The position numbers were made by a program, and so were the translations under genes. 35,450 nucleotides of DNA from positions 1 through 35,450 of the forward strand of contig DWZN01000238.1 in NCBI GenBank assembly GCA_019117545.1, read 5' to 3'. Positions within the stretch are counted from its first letter, which is position 1. Each line of letters begins with the position of its first letter. Below the pieces are notes generated by a model, which saw only the letters and a list, made by a program, of their open reading frames with translations, was not told the origin of the DNA and ran no database searches. Source of the DNA: Candidatus Brevibacterium intestinavium (GTDB lineage: Bacteria > Actinomycetota > Actinomycetes > Actinomycetales > Brevibacteriaceae). Of the stretch, positions 7,771 through 15,828 are shown in pieces.

Positions 7771-9051
7771 ATGTCCTCAACCGCCCCTGCCCCAGCCGCC
7801 ACCGCCGCCGACTCGGTGGGCCGGTGGCCCGCCGTCCTCTGCTGGCTCGCCGTCGCCCTCGAGGGCTTCGACCTCGTCGTCCTCGGCGCAGTCATCCCCG
7901 AGCTGCTGGCCACTCAGGCCCTCGGATTCACCCCCGCGGCGGCCACCCTCGTGGCCACGCTCAGCCTCGTCGGCGTCGGATCGGGCGCTGTGGCCGTCGG
8001 GCCCGTGGTCGACCGGATCGGACGACGGTGGACGATCATCGCCTGCGTCATCGGCTTCAGCCTCTTCACTCTCTTCGTGGCCTTCGCCCCGAACGTCGCC
8101 CTGTTCACGCTCTTCCGGTTCATCGCCGGCATCTTCCTCGGCGCCGTGATGCCCAGCTGCCTGGCCTATATCAGCGAGTACAGCAAGTCGGGCAAGACCG
8201 GCAAGGCGACGACTCTGACCATGACCGGGTACCATGCCGGCGCCGTCGGGATCTCGCTGCTGGCCGTCGCCTACTCGCACAACTGGCATCTGCTCTTCGC
8301 CGCCGGCGGACTCGCGGGCCTGCTCATGGTTCCGCTCCTGTGGTGGAAGCTGCCCGAATCGGAGGCGTTCCGCGTCGCCCAGGAAGCCAAGCGCAACCCT
8401 GCGGCCGCCTCGGCGACCGTGACAGAAGCGATCGATCCCGCCGGTCACGTCGACGCGAAGGCGAAATCCGGCATGGCCGGACTCTTCGAAGGCAGGCTCG
8501 CGCTGGTCACCATCGGCGTCTGGGCCTCGAGCTTCATGGGACTGCTGCTGGTCTACGGGCTCAACACCTGGCTGCCGAAGATCATGGCCGACGCCGGCTA
8601 CGAGGTCTCGGACTCCCTCGTCATGCTCTTCGTGATGAACATCGGAGCCGTCGTCGGACTCGTCCTGGCCGGCTGGTTGGCCGATCAGCACGGAACGAAG
8701 AGGATCGTGCTCATGTGGTTCGTCCTCGCCGCGGTCTTCCTCGCCGCCCTGTCCATCCCGATGACCAGCCAGATCCTGCTCAACCTCGCGGTCTTCATCA
8801 CCGGCGTCTTCGTCTTCTCCGCACAGGTGCTCGTCTACGCCTTCGTCTCCGCGATCTACCCGGCGCAGGCGCGCGGGACCGCGCTCGGCATGGCCTCGGG
8901 CATCGGCCGCCTCGGCGCCATCGTCGGACCGTTCATCACGGGAGCGCTCGTGACCGCCGGCATCGCCTACCCCTGGGGCTTCTATCTCTTCTCCGCAGTC
9001 GCCGTGCTCGGCTTCGCTGCCATGGTCATCGTGCCGAAGTCGGTGAAGTGA
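7771..9051 (+). CDS. MFS transporter, aromatic acid:H+ symporter (AAHS) family
   Basis: This 426-residue polytopic membrane protein has about 12 hydrophobic helices and a central loop around residues 205-240. TM1 carries LEGFDLVVLGAVIPEL, close to the LDGFD motif of PcaK/BenK carriers but with Glu for the first acidic residue. The loop 2-3 motif GPVVDRIGRRW is also present. AAHS carriers import aromatic acids with protons. As third gene of the benzoylformate operon (59-base gap, GGAG 6 bases before ATG), its likely substrate is benzoylformate or a related aryl keto or hydroxy acid. It ends just before the convergent phosphoesterase gene. Confidence 0.88.
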   Translation: MSSTAPAPAATAADSVGRWPAVLCWLAVALEGFDLVVLGAVIPELLATQALGFTPAAATLVATLSLVGVGSGAVAVGPVVDRIGRRWTIIACVIGFSLFTLFVAFAPNVALFTLFRFIAGIFLGAVMPSCLAYISEYSKSGKTGKATTLTMTGYHAGAVGISLLAVAYSHNWHLLFAAGGLAGLLMVPLLWWKLPESEAFRVAQEAKRNPAAASATVTEAIDPAGHVDAKAKSGMAGLFEGRLALVTIGVWASSFMGLLLVYGLNTWLPKIMADAGYEVSDSLVMLFVMNIGAVVGLVLAGWLADQHGTKRIVLMWFVLAAVFLAALSIPMTSQILLNLAVFITGVFVFSAQVLVYAFVSAIYPAQARGTALGMASGIGRLGAIVGPFITGALVTAGIAYPWGFYLFSAVAVLGFAAMVIVPKSVK

Positions 9052-9055
9052 CTGA

Positions 9056-9074
9056 TGACCTGCCGTCGCGGTCA
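9056..9074. terminator. Weak hairpin between convergent operons
   Basis: TGACC-(9 bases)-GGTCA follows the transporter stop codon and lies between convergent genes. The stem is only 5 bp and no T tract follows, so this is at best a weak or factor-assisted terminator. Confidence 0.25.
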
Positions 9075-9085
9075 GGAGCCTTCGC

Positions 9086-9994
9086 TCAGGCGGGGAAGGA
9101 GAATCGCGTCTCGACGAGCTGATGATCGGACGGGAACCGGTTCTGCCGCTGGTTCGGGATGAGCTCGCAGCGGCCACCGACATCGACGAAACCGTCTTCG
9201 ACCAGGCCGTCGACGCTGCAGCCGCGCATGAGGCTGTCGACGACCTCGAGCCCCCGGGCGAAGATGAAGTCGATGCGATCACGGGGCTCGGCACCATCGG
9301 TGCGGCCGGGTTCGGGCTTGACCTCGTGCCCGGCATGGGTGAGCGGTTCGATGGGCGACCAGGAGTCGGCCGGGGTCGTCACCGGATCGGGGTGGACTGC
9401 GCGGAAGGTGTCGACGAATCCCGCCTCGACCAGCGCATCCGGTGCCCGCCAGGCGATGTCGGGACGATCGCTGCGTGCCGCCCAGTCCCCGGTGGCCGGG
9501 GTGTTGAAGTCCCCGCAGACGACCACGGGCAGGTTCTCATCACCGAGCTCGGTGCATAGCCGCGAGGTCTCGGCGAGGACCTGTTCGATCTGCTTCAGAC
9601 GCTCGGCTTCCTCGGCGTCGGCGACTTCCTGCCCTTCGCCCTGGAGGGCGCGATAGACGGCATAGGGATAGGCGGCGAGGTGGACCGACCAGACGAGCAC
9701 CCTGCCGGCGCCCGGGACCGGGGTGGCCAGGGCCGCCTGCGCATAGGGAAGCGTGTCGGTGGCCAGCGGTGTCAGCTCGCCGGGGGCGATGACGGCCGTG
9801 TCCCAGCCGGACTGGGCCAGACCGGCACCGAGCTTCGGCGCCAGATTCTCCGCCGCAGTGCCCCAGCATTCCTGGACGGCGAGGACGTCTGCGGGAAACT
9901 GCGCGGCGATCGCGTACTGCTTCTCCTGTCCGTAGTCGACCTCGCGGCCGCCGTACCAGAGATTCCAGGTCTGCAGGGTGAAAGTCGTGGGCAT
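9086..9994 (-). CDS. Endonuclease/exonuclease/phosphatase (EEP) fold phosphoesterase
   Basis: The 302-residue protein has the metal-dependent EEP (DNase I-like) motifs in order: TWN (Asn11), QE (Glu42), WSVHL, GDFN (Asp162, Asn164), RIDFIF and SDH (Asp290-His291). The fold hydrolyses phosphodiesters or phosphomonoesters of nucleic acids, inositols or lipids. There is no signal peptide, so it acts in the cytoplasm. It is the last gene of the ABC-importer operon, 24 bases after the HAD gene and with AAGGAG before its ATG. This context suggests that it cleaves an imported small phosphoester rather than repairing DNA, but the substrate is unknown. Confidence 0.85.
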   Translation of the reverse strand: MPTTFTLQTWNLWYGGREVDYGQEKQYAIAAQFPADVLAVQECWGTAAENLAPKLGAGLAQSGWDTAVIAPGELTPLATDTLPYAQAALATPVPGAGRVLVWSVHLAAYPYAVYRALQGEGQEVADAEEAERLKQIEQVLAETSRLCTELGDENLPVVVCGDFNTPATGDWAARSDRPDIAWRAPDALVEAGFVDTFRAVHPDPVTTPADSWSPIEPLTHAGHEVKPEPGRTDGAEPRDRIDFIFARGLEVVDSLMRGCSVDGLVEDGFVDVGGRCELIPNQRQNRFPSDHQLVETRFSFPA

Positions 9995-10018
9995 GGTGCT
10001 CCTTGAGTGGAAGGCGGT

Positions 10019-10684
10019 TCAGGGCAGGTGCAGGGTCCGGGTGCTCGTGTCGAAGCGCGCCTGCCCCAAGTGGGTCAGGCGCACATCGGCGGTCAGGCCG
10101 ACCTCGGCGTCCTCGTTCACTCCGATGACCGTGCATCCTGCCCGGTGTGCGGCCTGCGAACCGACTGGCGAGTCCTCGAAGGCCACGGCCGCTGCGGGGT
10201 CGAGACCGAGGCGGGAGACCGCGGTGAGATAGGGGTCCGGTGCGGGTTTGCCGTCGGCGACGTCATCGATGGTCACGACCTCGTCGAAGAGGTGGAGCAT
10301 CCCCGCCCGTTCGAGCAGACCCCGCACGTCCTCACCACGGCCGTTGCTGGCCACGGCCACGGGGATCGTGCCCGACATCGCGGCCACGAGTTCCTGCGCC
10401 CCCGGCATCGGGGCGGTGAGCCCGGCCAGTGCCCGGCTGTACGCGGAATCGATCTGCTCGGTGCTCGGCGGCGACGATGTCGCCGCGGCACCGAGGCCGT
10501 CGTGGATCTCGGCCAGCTTCACGACCGCCTCGGCGGCGGTGAGCCCGCGCAGCTGCTGGGCCGGAACGTCCACGGCCCCGATGCGCCGCAGGCAGTCGGC
10601 CATGAGGTCGATCCACGGCTGCTCGGAGTCGACGAGGATGCCGTCGCAGTCGAAGACCGCACCCGAGATGCGACTGAGTCTCAT
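10019..10684 (-). CDS. HAD family hydrolase (beta-phosphoglucomutase/phosphatase-like)
   Basis: The 221-residue HAD protein has motif I FDCDGILVDSE (nucleophile Asp12, acid/base Asp14), a helical cap of type C1, motif II VAVASNGRG, and motifs III/IV around DGKPAPDPYL and VAFEDSPVG. These proteins dephosphorylate small phosphorylated metabolites or isomerise sugar phosphates. The start ATG overlaps the stop of the upstream ABC ATPase gene (ATGA, 10681-10684), so it is translationally coupled to the importer. The imported compound, or its breakdown product, is therefore probably phosphorylated. It does not show the Lys-containing PhnX (phosphonoacetaldehyde hydrolase) cap motif that I would look for. 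Confidence 0.88.
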   Translation of the reverse strand: MRLSRISGAVFDCDGILVDSEQPWIDLMADCLRRIGAVDVPAQQLRGLTAAEAVVKLAEIHDGLGAAATSSPPSTEQIDSAYSRALAGLTAPMPGAQELVAAMSGTIPVAVASNGRGEDVRGLLERAGMLHLFDEVVTIDDVADGKPAPDPYLTAVSRLGLDPAAAVAFEDSPVGSQAAHRAGCTVIGVNEDAEVGLTADVRLTHLGQARFDTSTRTLHLP

Positions 10685-11745
10685 GCCTGACCCACCTCGT
10701 CCGCCTCCAGCCGCAGGGCGGGGGCGGCGGTGACACTGGCGTCGACCCGGGTTCCCGGGCGCATGCTCGCCGCCTCGGCCGAGGCCAGCGAAGCCGACCA
10801 GCGCGACCGATCGTCACCGGGCAGGCCGAGGTGGATCATCGTGCGCTCGCCCGTGTACGTCTGGCGTTTGATCTCGAGGAAGCCGTCGTCGACCGCCGCG
10901 ATCGCGAGATTCTCGGGCCTGATGAACACGGTGTCCGCGGAATCGGCGTCGATGGGCAGACGGTCGCGGACGGTCCAGCTGCTCGGCACCGCGAACTCAT
11001 TGATCGACCCGACGAAGCGGGCGACGAACGGTGTCTTCGGAGTCGTGTACACCTCGTGCGGGGCCGAGTACTGTTCGATCCGTCCGGCATTCATCACCGC
11101 CACCCGGTCGGCGATCGCCAGGGCCTCGCCCTGATCGTGGGTGATGAAGACGGTGGTCGTTCCCAGAGTCTGCTGCACGCGACGGATCTCGTCGCGCAGC
11201 GAGGCCCGCACGGAGGCGTCGAGCGCGGACAGGGGCTCGTCGAGGAGGAGGACCTTCGGCTGGGTGGCCAAGGCGCGGGCCAGGGCGACCCGCTGCTGCT
11301 GACCGCCGGAGAGCTGATGCGGGAAGCGCGTGCCCATGCCGGTCAGACCGCAGATCTCGAGGAGCTCATCGCTGCGCTTCTTCCGCGCCGAGGCACCGAC
11401 CTTGCGGATGCGCAGACCGTATTCGATGTTGTCGGTGACGCTGAGGTTGGGGAACAGGCTGTAGCTCTGGAAGACCATGCCCATGTCCCGCCGGTTCGGC
11501 GGCAGCCGCAGCACGGACTCCCCGCCGACGAGGACATCGCCGCCGTTGACGGGTTCGAATCCGGCGAGGATGCGCAGCGTGGTCGTCTTCCCGCAGCCCG
11601 AGGGGCCGAGGAAGCTGACCATGCTGCCGGCTTCGATGTCGATGCTGAAATCGCGCAGCACCGAGGTGGTGCCATAGGACTTGTCGACGCGCTCGAAGCG
11701 CACCGACGTCGCATCGTCGACAGATGATCGCACAGGAGTGCTCAT
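10681..11745 (-). CDS. ABC transporter ATP-binding protein (Fe3+/polyamine/2-aminoethylphosphonate importer type)
   Basis: The 354-residue ATPase has Walker A GPSGCGKTT (47-55), Q-loop VFQSYSLFPNLSV (Gln93), signature LSGGQQQRVALARAL (145-159), Walker B VLLLDEPLSALD (165-176) and the H-loop FITHDQGEA. A C-terminal TOBE-like regulatory domain (about 240-354) follows. This length and the LFPNLSV and EALAIADR wording are those of the PotA/FbpC/PhnT class. It energises the two permeases encoded immediately upstream, whose second gene overlaps its start by 4 bases. The substrate is not specified by the ATPase. Confidence 0.94.
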   Translation of the reverse strand: MSTPVRSSVDDATSVRFERVDKSYGTTSVLRDFSIDIEAGSMVSFLGPSGCGKTTTLRILAGFEPVNGGDVLVGGESVLRLPPNRRDMGMVFQSYSLFPNLSVTDNIEYGLRIRKVGASARKKRSDELLEICGLTGMGTRFPHQLSGGQQQRVALARALATQPKVLLLDEPLSALDASVRASLRDEIRRVQQTLGTTTVFITHDQGEALAIADRVAVMNAGRIEQYSAPHEVYTTPKTPFVARFVGSINEFAVPSSWTVRDRLPIDADSADTVFIRPENLAIAAVDDGFLEIKRQTYTGERTMIHLGLPGDDRSRWSASLASAEAASMRPGTRVDASVTAAPALRLEADEVGQA

Positions 11746-12623
11746 GAGATCGCGGCTTCCTTTCGGGATGGTGCCGGTGCGGGCTCATCGGGACTCGTCC
11801 GGTGTCCGAAGCGCGAGGCGCTGATCGTCGCCGAGGCCAGCAGCAGCCAGGTGGTGAGGTTGAGCAGCACGGACAGAGTGATCGATCCGCGGAAGTTCGT
11901 GCTCGACAGAGTGTTGAGGAACACCGGGAGGGTGTTGATCGACAGCGTCGCCGCCACGGTGTATTCGGCGATCGACAGGGCGAAGGTGAAGAACGCGGAG
12001 AACATCACCGGACCGCGGATGTTCGGTATGACCGCCCGCCACAGCGTCGTCCACAGGCCGGCGCCGAGGATCGAGGAGGACTCGTAAAGGGTCCGCAGGG
12101 GCAGCGTCGACAGCCCCGCATCGATCGACCGGAACGTGAAGGGCAGGCAGAGCACCACATAGGTGCCCACGAGCACCAACGGCAGATCCTGATTCTGGAG
12201 CAGGGTGTTGATCTCCATGCCCAGACTGCCCCGGCCGTGCGAGGCGAGGCTGCGCAGTACGGCGGACAGACCGGCGACGATCGCAATCGCCGGGACGACG
12301 AGCGGCAGGGTGCACAGGACGGACAGCAGGGACCGCAGCCTCGGCGCCCACAGGTGGACGGCGACGACGGCCGGGACCAGGGTGAGCACCAGGACGACGA
12401 CGGCGAGGACGGAGACGATGAGGCTGCGCGTGAGCGGAGCGATGATCTTGCCCGAATCGGCCAGTCCCGTCAGCCCCGAGGTCGTGAAGCTGCCGTCGGA
12501 GCGGAAGAACGAATAGGTCAGGGAGCTCAGCAGCGGGGTGAGGATGAAGATCGCCAGGGCCGCCAGGGGCAGCCAGGCGAGGAACCTCACCGTCGTGCTG
12601 GACGATCTCAGGTGTTCAGCCAC
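11742..12623 (-). CDS. ABC transporter permease (second subunit)
   Basis: The 293-residue inner-membrane protein has about six hydrophobic helices: around 15-35, then after a periplasmic loop the core binding-protein-dependent permease domain. The EAA-like cytoplasmic loop reads LYESSSILGAGLWTTLWRAVIPNIRGPVMFSAF. The start is taken as GTG 12623 because GAGGAG lies 6 bases before it and it overlaps the end of the first permease gene by 16 bases. Upstream frame-open sequence belongs to that gene. It forms the translocation path with the neighbouring permease; the closest class is the PotC/FbpB/PhnV type. Confidence 0.9.
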   Translation of the reverse strand: MAEHLRSSSTTVRFLAWLPLAALAIFILTPLLSSLTYSFFRSDGSFTTSGLTGLADSGKIIAPLTRSLIVSVLAVVVLVLTLVPAVVAVHLWAPRLRSLLSVLCTLPLVVPAIAIVAGLSAVLRSLASHGRGSLGMEINTLLQNQDLPLVLVGTYVVLCLPFTFRSIDAGLSTLPLRTLYESSSILGAGLWTTLWRAVIPNIRGPVMFSAFFTFALSIAEYTVAATLSINTLPVFLNTLSSTNFRGSITLSVLLNLTTWLLLASATISASRFGHRTSPDEPAPAPSRKEAAIS

Positions 12624-13528
12624 TTCGCGCTCCTCTTCGTCAGTGCGTTGAAGGCGATGAGCACGATGACGGCGACCACGCCGGTCGTCACGCCCAGGGC
12701 CATGGCCACACCCTCTCCGCCGGTCGCGGCCGATCCGGCCAGCTGACCGGCGATCTCGAGCGGAATGAGGGGGAAGGCGCCGGTGCCGATGAGCACGGCC
12801 GCCGAGGCGTGGGTGCCGAAGGCCGAACCGAACATCAGCAGCCATGCGCCGAGCAGGGCGGGGGTGATCACAGGCAGGCCGACCCGCCGCCAGAAGGTCA
12901 GGGAGGTGCCGCCGAGGCTCGTGTTCGCCTCCCGCCACTGCTGTCGGAGGGCGACGAAGCTGGGCAGGGTGAGCAGGATCATCGTCGGGATGAGGAAGTA
13001 CTGGTACATGAGGATGAGGCCCTTGACGCTGTAGAGCGTGAACGTCGAATCGACGGCGGTGACGAGGGCCGTGAAGTACCCGGTGTTGCCGACGGCGACG
13101 ATGAAGGAGAACGCCAGCGGCACGCCGCCGTCATTGGCCAGAACGCTGGAGATTACGGCAGTGAGGGAATCGATGATCTTCGACTTCACCGTCGAGATCG
13201 CCCAGGCGCAGACTCCGCCGAACACGGCGGCGACGGTGGCGGCGGTGAAGGACAGCAGGAGGCTGTTCTGCAGGGCCATCGACCGTGAGCCGGAGCCGAG
13301 GGCGGCGAAGTTCTCGGCACTGAGCACCGATGAGCCCCGCTCCGGGCCGGGGACGAGCACCGAGGTCGTGACCATGCCGCAGATCGGGATGACGAAGAAG
13401 GCGATGATGACCACGGTCAGGGGTGCCAGCGCGCCCCAGGCCGGAGACACGGTGCGGCGGCGCCTGCGTGCGGGCGGGTGCCCGGCCGAGGCGTCGACCG
13501 CCTCGGCCGCGGGTGGGGCCGATCTCAT
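12608..13528 (-). CDS. ABC transporter permease (first subunit)
   Basis: The 306-residue membrane protein has an N-terminal Pro/Arg-rich cytoplasmic stretch, a first helix WGALAPLTVVIIAFFVIPICGM, and a permease core whose EAA-like loop reads WREANTSLGGTSLTFWRRVGLPVITPALLGAWLLMFGSAFG. The start ATG at 13528 overlaps the stop of the binding-protein gene (ATGA). An in-frame ATG 18 bases earlier is possible. It pairs with the second permease. The two subunits differ substantially, as expected for a heterodimeric importer of the PotB/PhnU type. Confidence 0.9.
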   Translation of the reverse strand: MRSAPPAAEAVDASAGHPPARRRRRTVSPAWGALAPLTVVIIAFFVIPICGMVTTSVLVPGPERGSSVLSAENFAALGSGSRSMALQNSLLLSFTAATVAAVFGGVCAWAISTVKSKIIDSLTAVISSVLANDGGVPLAFSFIVAVGNTGYFTALVTAVDSTFTLYSVKGLILMYQYFLIPTMILLTLPSFVALRQQWREANTSLGGTSLTFWRRVGLPVITPALLGAWLLMFGSAFGTHASAAVLIGTGAFPLIPLEIAGQLAGSAATGGEGVAMALGVTTGVVAVIVLIAFNALTKRSAKWLNT

Positions 13529-14667
13529 CCGACCGCCTCGGCCCATTTGTCGGCGAGCACCTCCGCCTGGGCGTCGCGCTGCTCCTGCGTCGGCTGCGGG
13601 GCCTCTTGGTCGACCGAGTCGTCGAGGAGCTTCGACAGGGAGTCCTCATCGACCGTGTCGGCCTTGACCATCGCATCGAGGCGGCCGGGCAGGACATAGC
13701 CGTCGAGCAGCAGGTTCTGTCCTTCATCGCTGAAGACGAACTCCTGCCACAGGCGGGCCACCGCCGGGTGCGGGGCGTCCTCGTTGAGCGAGGCCGCGTA
13801 GTAGGAGGCGACGGTGCCGTCGGAGGGAACGTCGACGGACAGGTCGATGCCGCTGTCGGAGAGGTCGTCGGCCCACTGCAGCAGCAGGTAGTCCCAGTTG
13901 ACGACGATCGGGGTCTCTCCGGTCTCGATGGTGCCGGCTTCGGCTTCGGTGGGCACGAGGTTGCCCTTGTCCGAGAGCTGCTTGAAGTAGTCGATGCCGG
14001 GCTCGATGTCATCAAGCGATCCGCCGTTGGCCAGGGACGCGGCGAACACCGCCATGAAGCCGGCCTCACCGGTCGTCGGGTTGCCGCGCATGGCGACCTT
14101 GCCCTTGTATTCGGAGCCGAGCAGCTCCTCGAAGCTCGTCGGGCACTTCTTCACGGCTTCGGTGTCGCAGCCGATGGCCATCGTCCCGCCGAGGTGGTTG
14201 TACCAGGTGCCGTCCTTCGACTTCATATTGTCCGGCAGATCGTCGGCGGTCGCCGGATGGTACTCGGCCAGAAGGCCCTCCTCGTCGGCGTCGACGGCGA
14301 AGGACTCGCCGGTGTCGAGGTAGTCGAGCGAGGTCTCCTGCCCCTGCCGGTTCTTCACCGCGTTGATGAGGTCCTGGCTGGCGCCGGTGGAGGTGTCGTT
14401 GTTGATCTCGATGTCGTACTTGTCGGAGAACGCGTCGAGCAGCCCTCCGTAGTTGGCCCAGTCGGGGAAGAGGCCCATGACATTGAGAGAGCCCTCTGCC
14501 TGAGCCGCCTCGACGAGGGCGTCCATGCCGCCGCCGTCCTCGACGGAGGTCGCGGACCGCCAGTTCGCCGATTCCTCGGATTCGCCGCCGCTTCCGCCGC
14601 AGCCGCTCAGCGCGGTCAGAGCGCCCAGAGTGATGGCCGCCGTGAGCAGCCGGGCTTGCTTCTTCAT
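13525..14667 (-). CDS. ABC transporter substrate-binding lipoprotein (type 2 periplasmic-binding fold)
   Basis: The 380-residue protein starts with a lipoprotein signal peptide: MKKQAR, a hydrophobic core, and the lipobox LSGC with the acylated Cys at 23. The mature part (GSLNVMGLFPDWANYGGLLDAFSDKYDIEI...) is a group-1 solute-binding domain of the Fe3+/polyamine/2-aminoethylphosphonate type. It captures the ligand outside the membrane for the permeases. The ATG at 14667, preceded by AAAGGCGAG, is chosen because it yields the signal peptide directly; the upstream open frame has no such feature. It is first in a six-gene operon (binding protein, two permeases, ATPase, HAD, EEP). Confidence 0.92.
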   Translation of the reverse strand: MKKQARLLTAAITLGALTALSGCGGSGGESEESANWRSATSVEDGGGMDALVEAAQAEGSLNVMGLFPDWANYGGLLDAFSDKYDIEINNDTSTGASQDLINAVKNRQGQETSLDYLDTGESFAVDADEEGLLAEYHPATADDLPDNMKSKDGTWYNHLGGTMAIGCDTEAVKKCPTSFEELLGSEYKGKVAMRGNPTTGEAGFMAVFAASLANGGSLDDIEPGIDYFKQLSDKGNLVPTEAEAGTIETGETPIVVNWDYLLLQWADDLSDSGIDLSVDVPSDGTVASYYAASLNEDAPHPAVARLWQEFVFSDEGQNLLLDGYVLPGRLDAMVKADTVDEDSLSKLLDDSVDQEAPQPTQEQRDAQAEVLADKWAEAVG

Positions 14668-14764
14668 AGTCGTACTCGCCTTTCGGACGTTTGCGCTCAC
14701 GCCTGTTCGACCCCGTCGGCGCTTGCGCTCTCTGCTGTCTGTCGGGGTGTTTCGAGCCACAACA

Positions 14765-14793
14765 ACAATAGGGAAGCCTCCGCCCTTTGCCAA
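14765..14793 (-). promoter_or_regulatory. Promoter of the ABC importer operon
   Basis: On the minus strand, TTGGCA (14788-14793) and TATTGT (14765-14770) are separated by exactly 17 bases, a good housekeeping-type -35/-10 pair. Transcription would begin near 14758, about 90 bases before the binding-protein start codon. Confidence 0.55.
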
Positions 14794-14798
14794 GTCAG

Positions 14799-14842
14799 AT
14801 AACTAGTGAGGTCGAGAAATTTATAAAAAGTTCACCAGTGAA
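14799..14842. promoter_or_regulatory. Pair of candidate GntR/HutC operators
   Basis: TTCAC-CA-GTGAA (14831-14842) is a perfect 5-bp inverted repeat. A degenerate copy, ATAACTAGTGAG (14799-14810, 8 of 12 positions matching), lies about three helical turns away, just upstream of the importer promoter's -35. Between them is the AT-rich run AAATTTATAAAAAG. The pair sits in the region shared by the importer operon and the divergent HutC-type regulator, where such a regulator's sites are expected. Confidence 0.5.
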
Positions 14843-14914
14843 GTGGGAAACTGCGACACCCGTCCGGGGGCGGGCCGGCGGTGAGGTAGCGTAGGGGAGG
14901 CAGAGTGGCAGGCA

Positions 14915-15751
14915 ATGCGAATCGTGCAGCATGTGTGGAAGGGGAGCAGCGGTGAGAGGACGGATCCTGTGACCGGCACGGGGGCATCGGCGTCCGGAGC
15001 TCGCTATGAGCAGATCGCCGAGCAGATCAGGGAGTCGATCCGGACCGGTCGCCGGCAGGTCGGCCAGCTGCTCGAATCCGAAGCCGCGCTCGCCGCCGAC
15101 TACCATGTGGCGCCGGGAACCGTGCGCGAGGCGCTGCGGCTGCTCGTCAGCGAGGGCACCGTGGGCGGCCGGCGAGGCGCGCGCAAGGTCGTGCTGCGCA
15201 AACCGCGTCCGGCGGCCGTGGCCGAGGAGTTCCGCAGCTTCGCCCAGTGGGCGTCCGCTCACGGTCGGACCCCGGGCGGACAGGTGATCGAGCAGACCTG
15301 GAGAATCGCCGGCGCGGAGAACGCCGCGGCCCTCAGGGTCGACCACCGCGATCGGGTGCTGCAGGTGCTGCGCGTGCGCCTGCTCGACGGGGAGAAGGTC
15401 ATGGTCGAGCGCACGAGCTATCCGGAGAGCCTCGGCGAGATCGTGGAGCGGATCCCGGCCGACACCGCCTCGGTCAGCCGCCACCTGGCCGATGAGCACG
15501 GCATCGTCTTCGCCGGCGCGGATCACGTGTTCTCCGCGACCGTGTGCAATCAGCAGGACGCCTCGCTGCTCGGCGTCTCCCGCGGCCGACCGCTGCTGCG
15601 GCACCTGCGTCGCAGCCGTGATCGGGGCGGGCGGCCCCTGGAGTTCTCCGAAGACCGCTATCTGGCCAACGTCATCTCCGTGGCGATGTCCAACGGCCGC
15701 AATGTCAATCCGATCAGTTGGCTGACCGCGGACGAGCACAACTGGTTCTGA
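14915..15751 (+). CDS. GntR family transcriptional regulator, HutC/UTRA subfamily
   Basis: The protein (278 residues from this start) has an N-terminal GntR winged helix (about 30-95; RYEQIAEQIRESIRTGR...APGTVREALRLLVSEGTV). A UTRA ligand-binding domain (about 110-275) ends in DRYLANVISVAMSN. HutC-type regulators sense histidine-pathway acids, sugar phosphates, phosphonates or similar anions. It is divergent from the ABC importer operon and most likely controls it. The start is uncertain: ATG 14915 has its only purine-rich site 14 bases away, while GTG 14969 (260 residues) has AGAGG at better spacing and still keeps the whole DNA-binding domain. Confidence 0.88.
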   Translation: MRIVQHVWKGSSGERTDPVTGTGASASGARYEQIAEQIRESIRTGRRQVGQLLESEAALAADYHVAPGTVREALRLLVSEGTVGGRRGARKVVLRKPRPAAVAEEFRSFAQWASAHGRTPGGQVIEQTWRIAGAENAAALRVDHRDRVLQVLRVRLLDGEKVMVERTSYPESLGEIVERIPADTASVSRHLADEHGIVFAGADHVFSATVCNQQDASLLGVSRGRPLLRHLRRSRDRGGRPLEFSEDRYLANVISVAMSNGRNVNPISWLTADEHNWF

Positions 15752-15811
15752 GCCCGCGAACCAGTTGACGGCGGCCCTGCGGCCTCATGCGAGGCTCCAG
15801 AACCGCCGTCA
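15741..15811. terminator. Double hairpin between convergent gntR and putA
   Basis: Two perfect inverted repeats fill the 77-base gap. ACTGGTTC/GAACCAGT (15741-15748 with 15758-15765) spans the gntR stop codon. TGACGGCGG/CCGCCGTCA (15766-15774 with 15803-15811) encloses a further GCCTC-ATGC-GAGGC hairpin (15782-15795). No T tract is seen, as is common in high-GC actinobacteria. The position between convergent genes supports bidirectional termination. Confidence 0.6.
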
Positions 15812-15828
15812 GTCAGCTGTGCGGGCGC

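Noticed and set aside
4612..9336. Long minus-strand frames opposite the decarboxylase, aldehyde dehydrogenase and transporter (up to 561 codons)
   Set aside because: They are rich in Gly, Asp, Arg and Glu with no recognisable domain, the usual reverse-frame pattern opposite high-GC genes; the plus-strand genes are well supported.
10019..10684. PhnX (phosphonoacetaldehyde hydrolase), which would make the importer a 2-aminoethylphosphonate system
   Set aside because: The HAD protein reads as an ordinary phosphatase/phosphomutase-like member, no PhnW transaminase is present, and the EEP partner does not fit that pathway.
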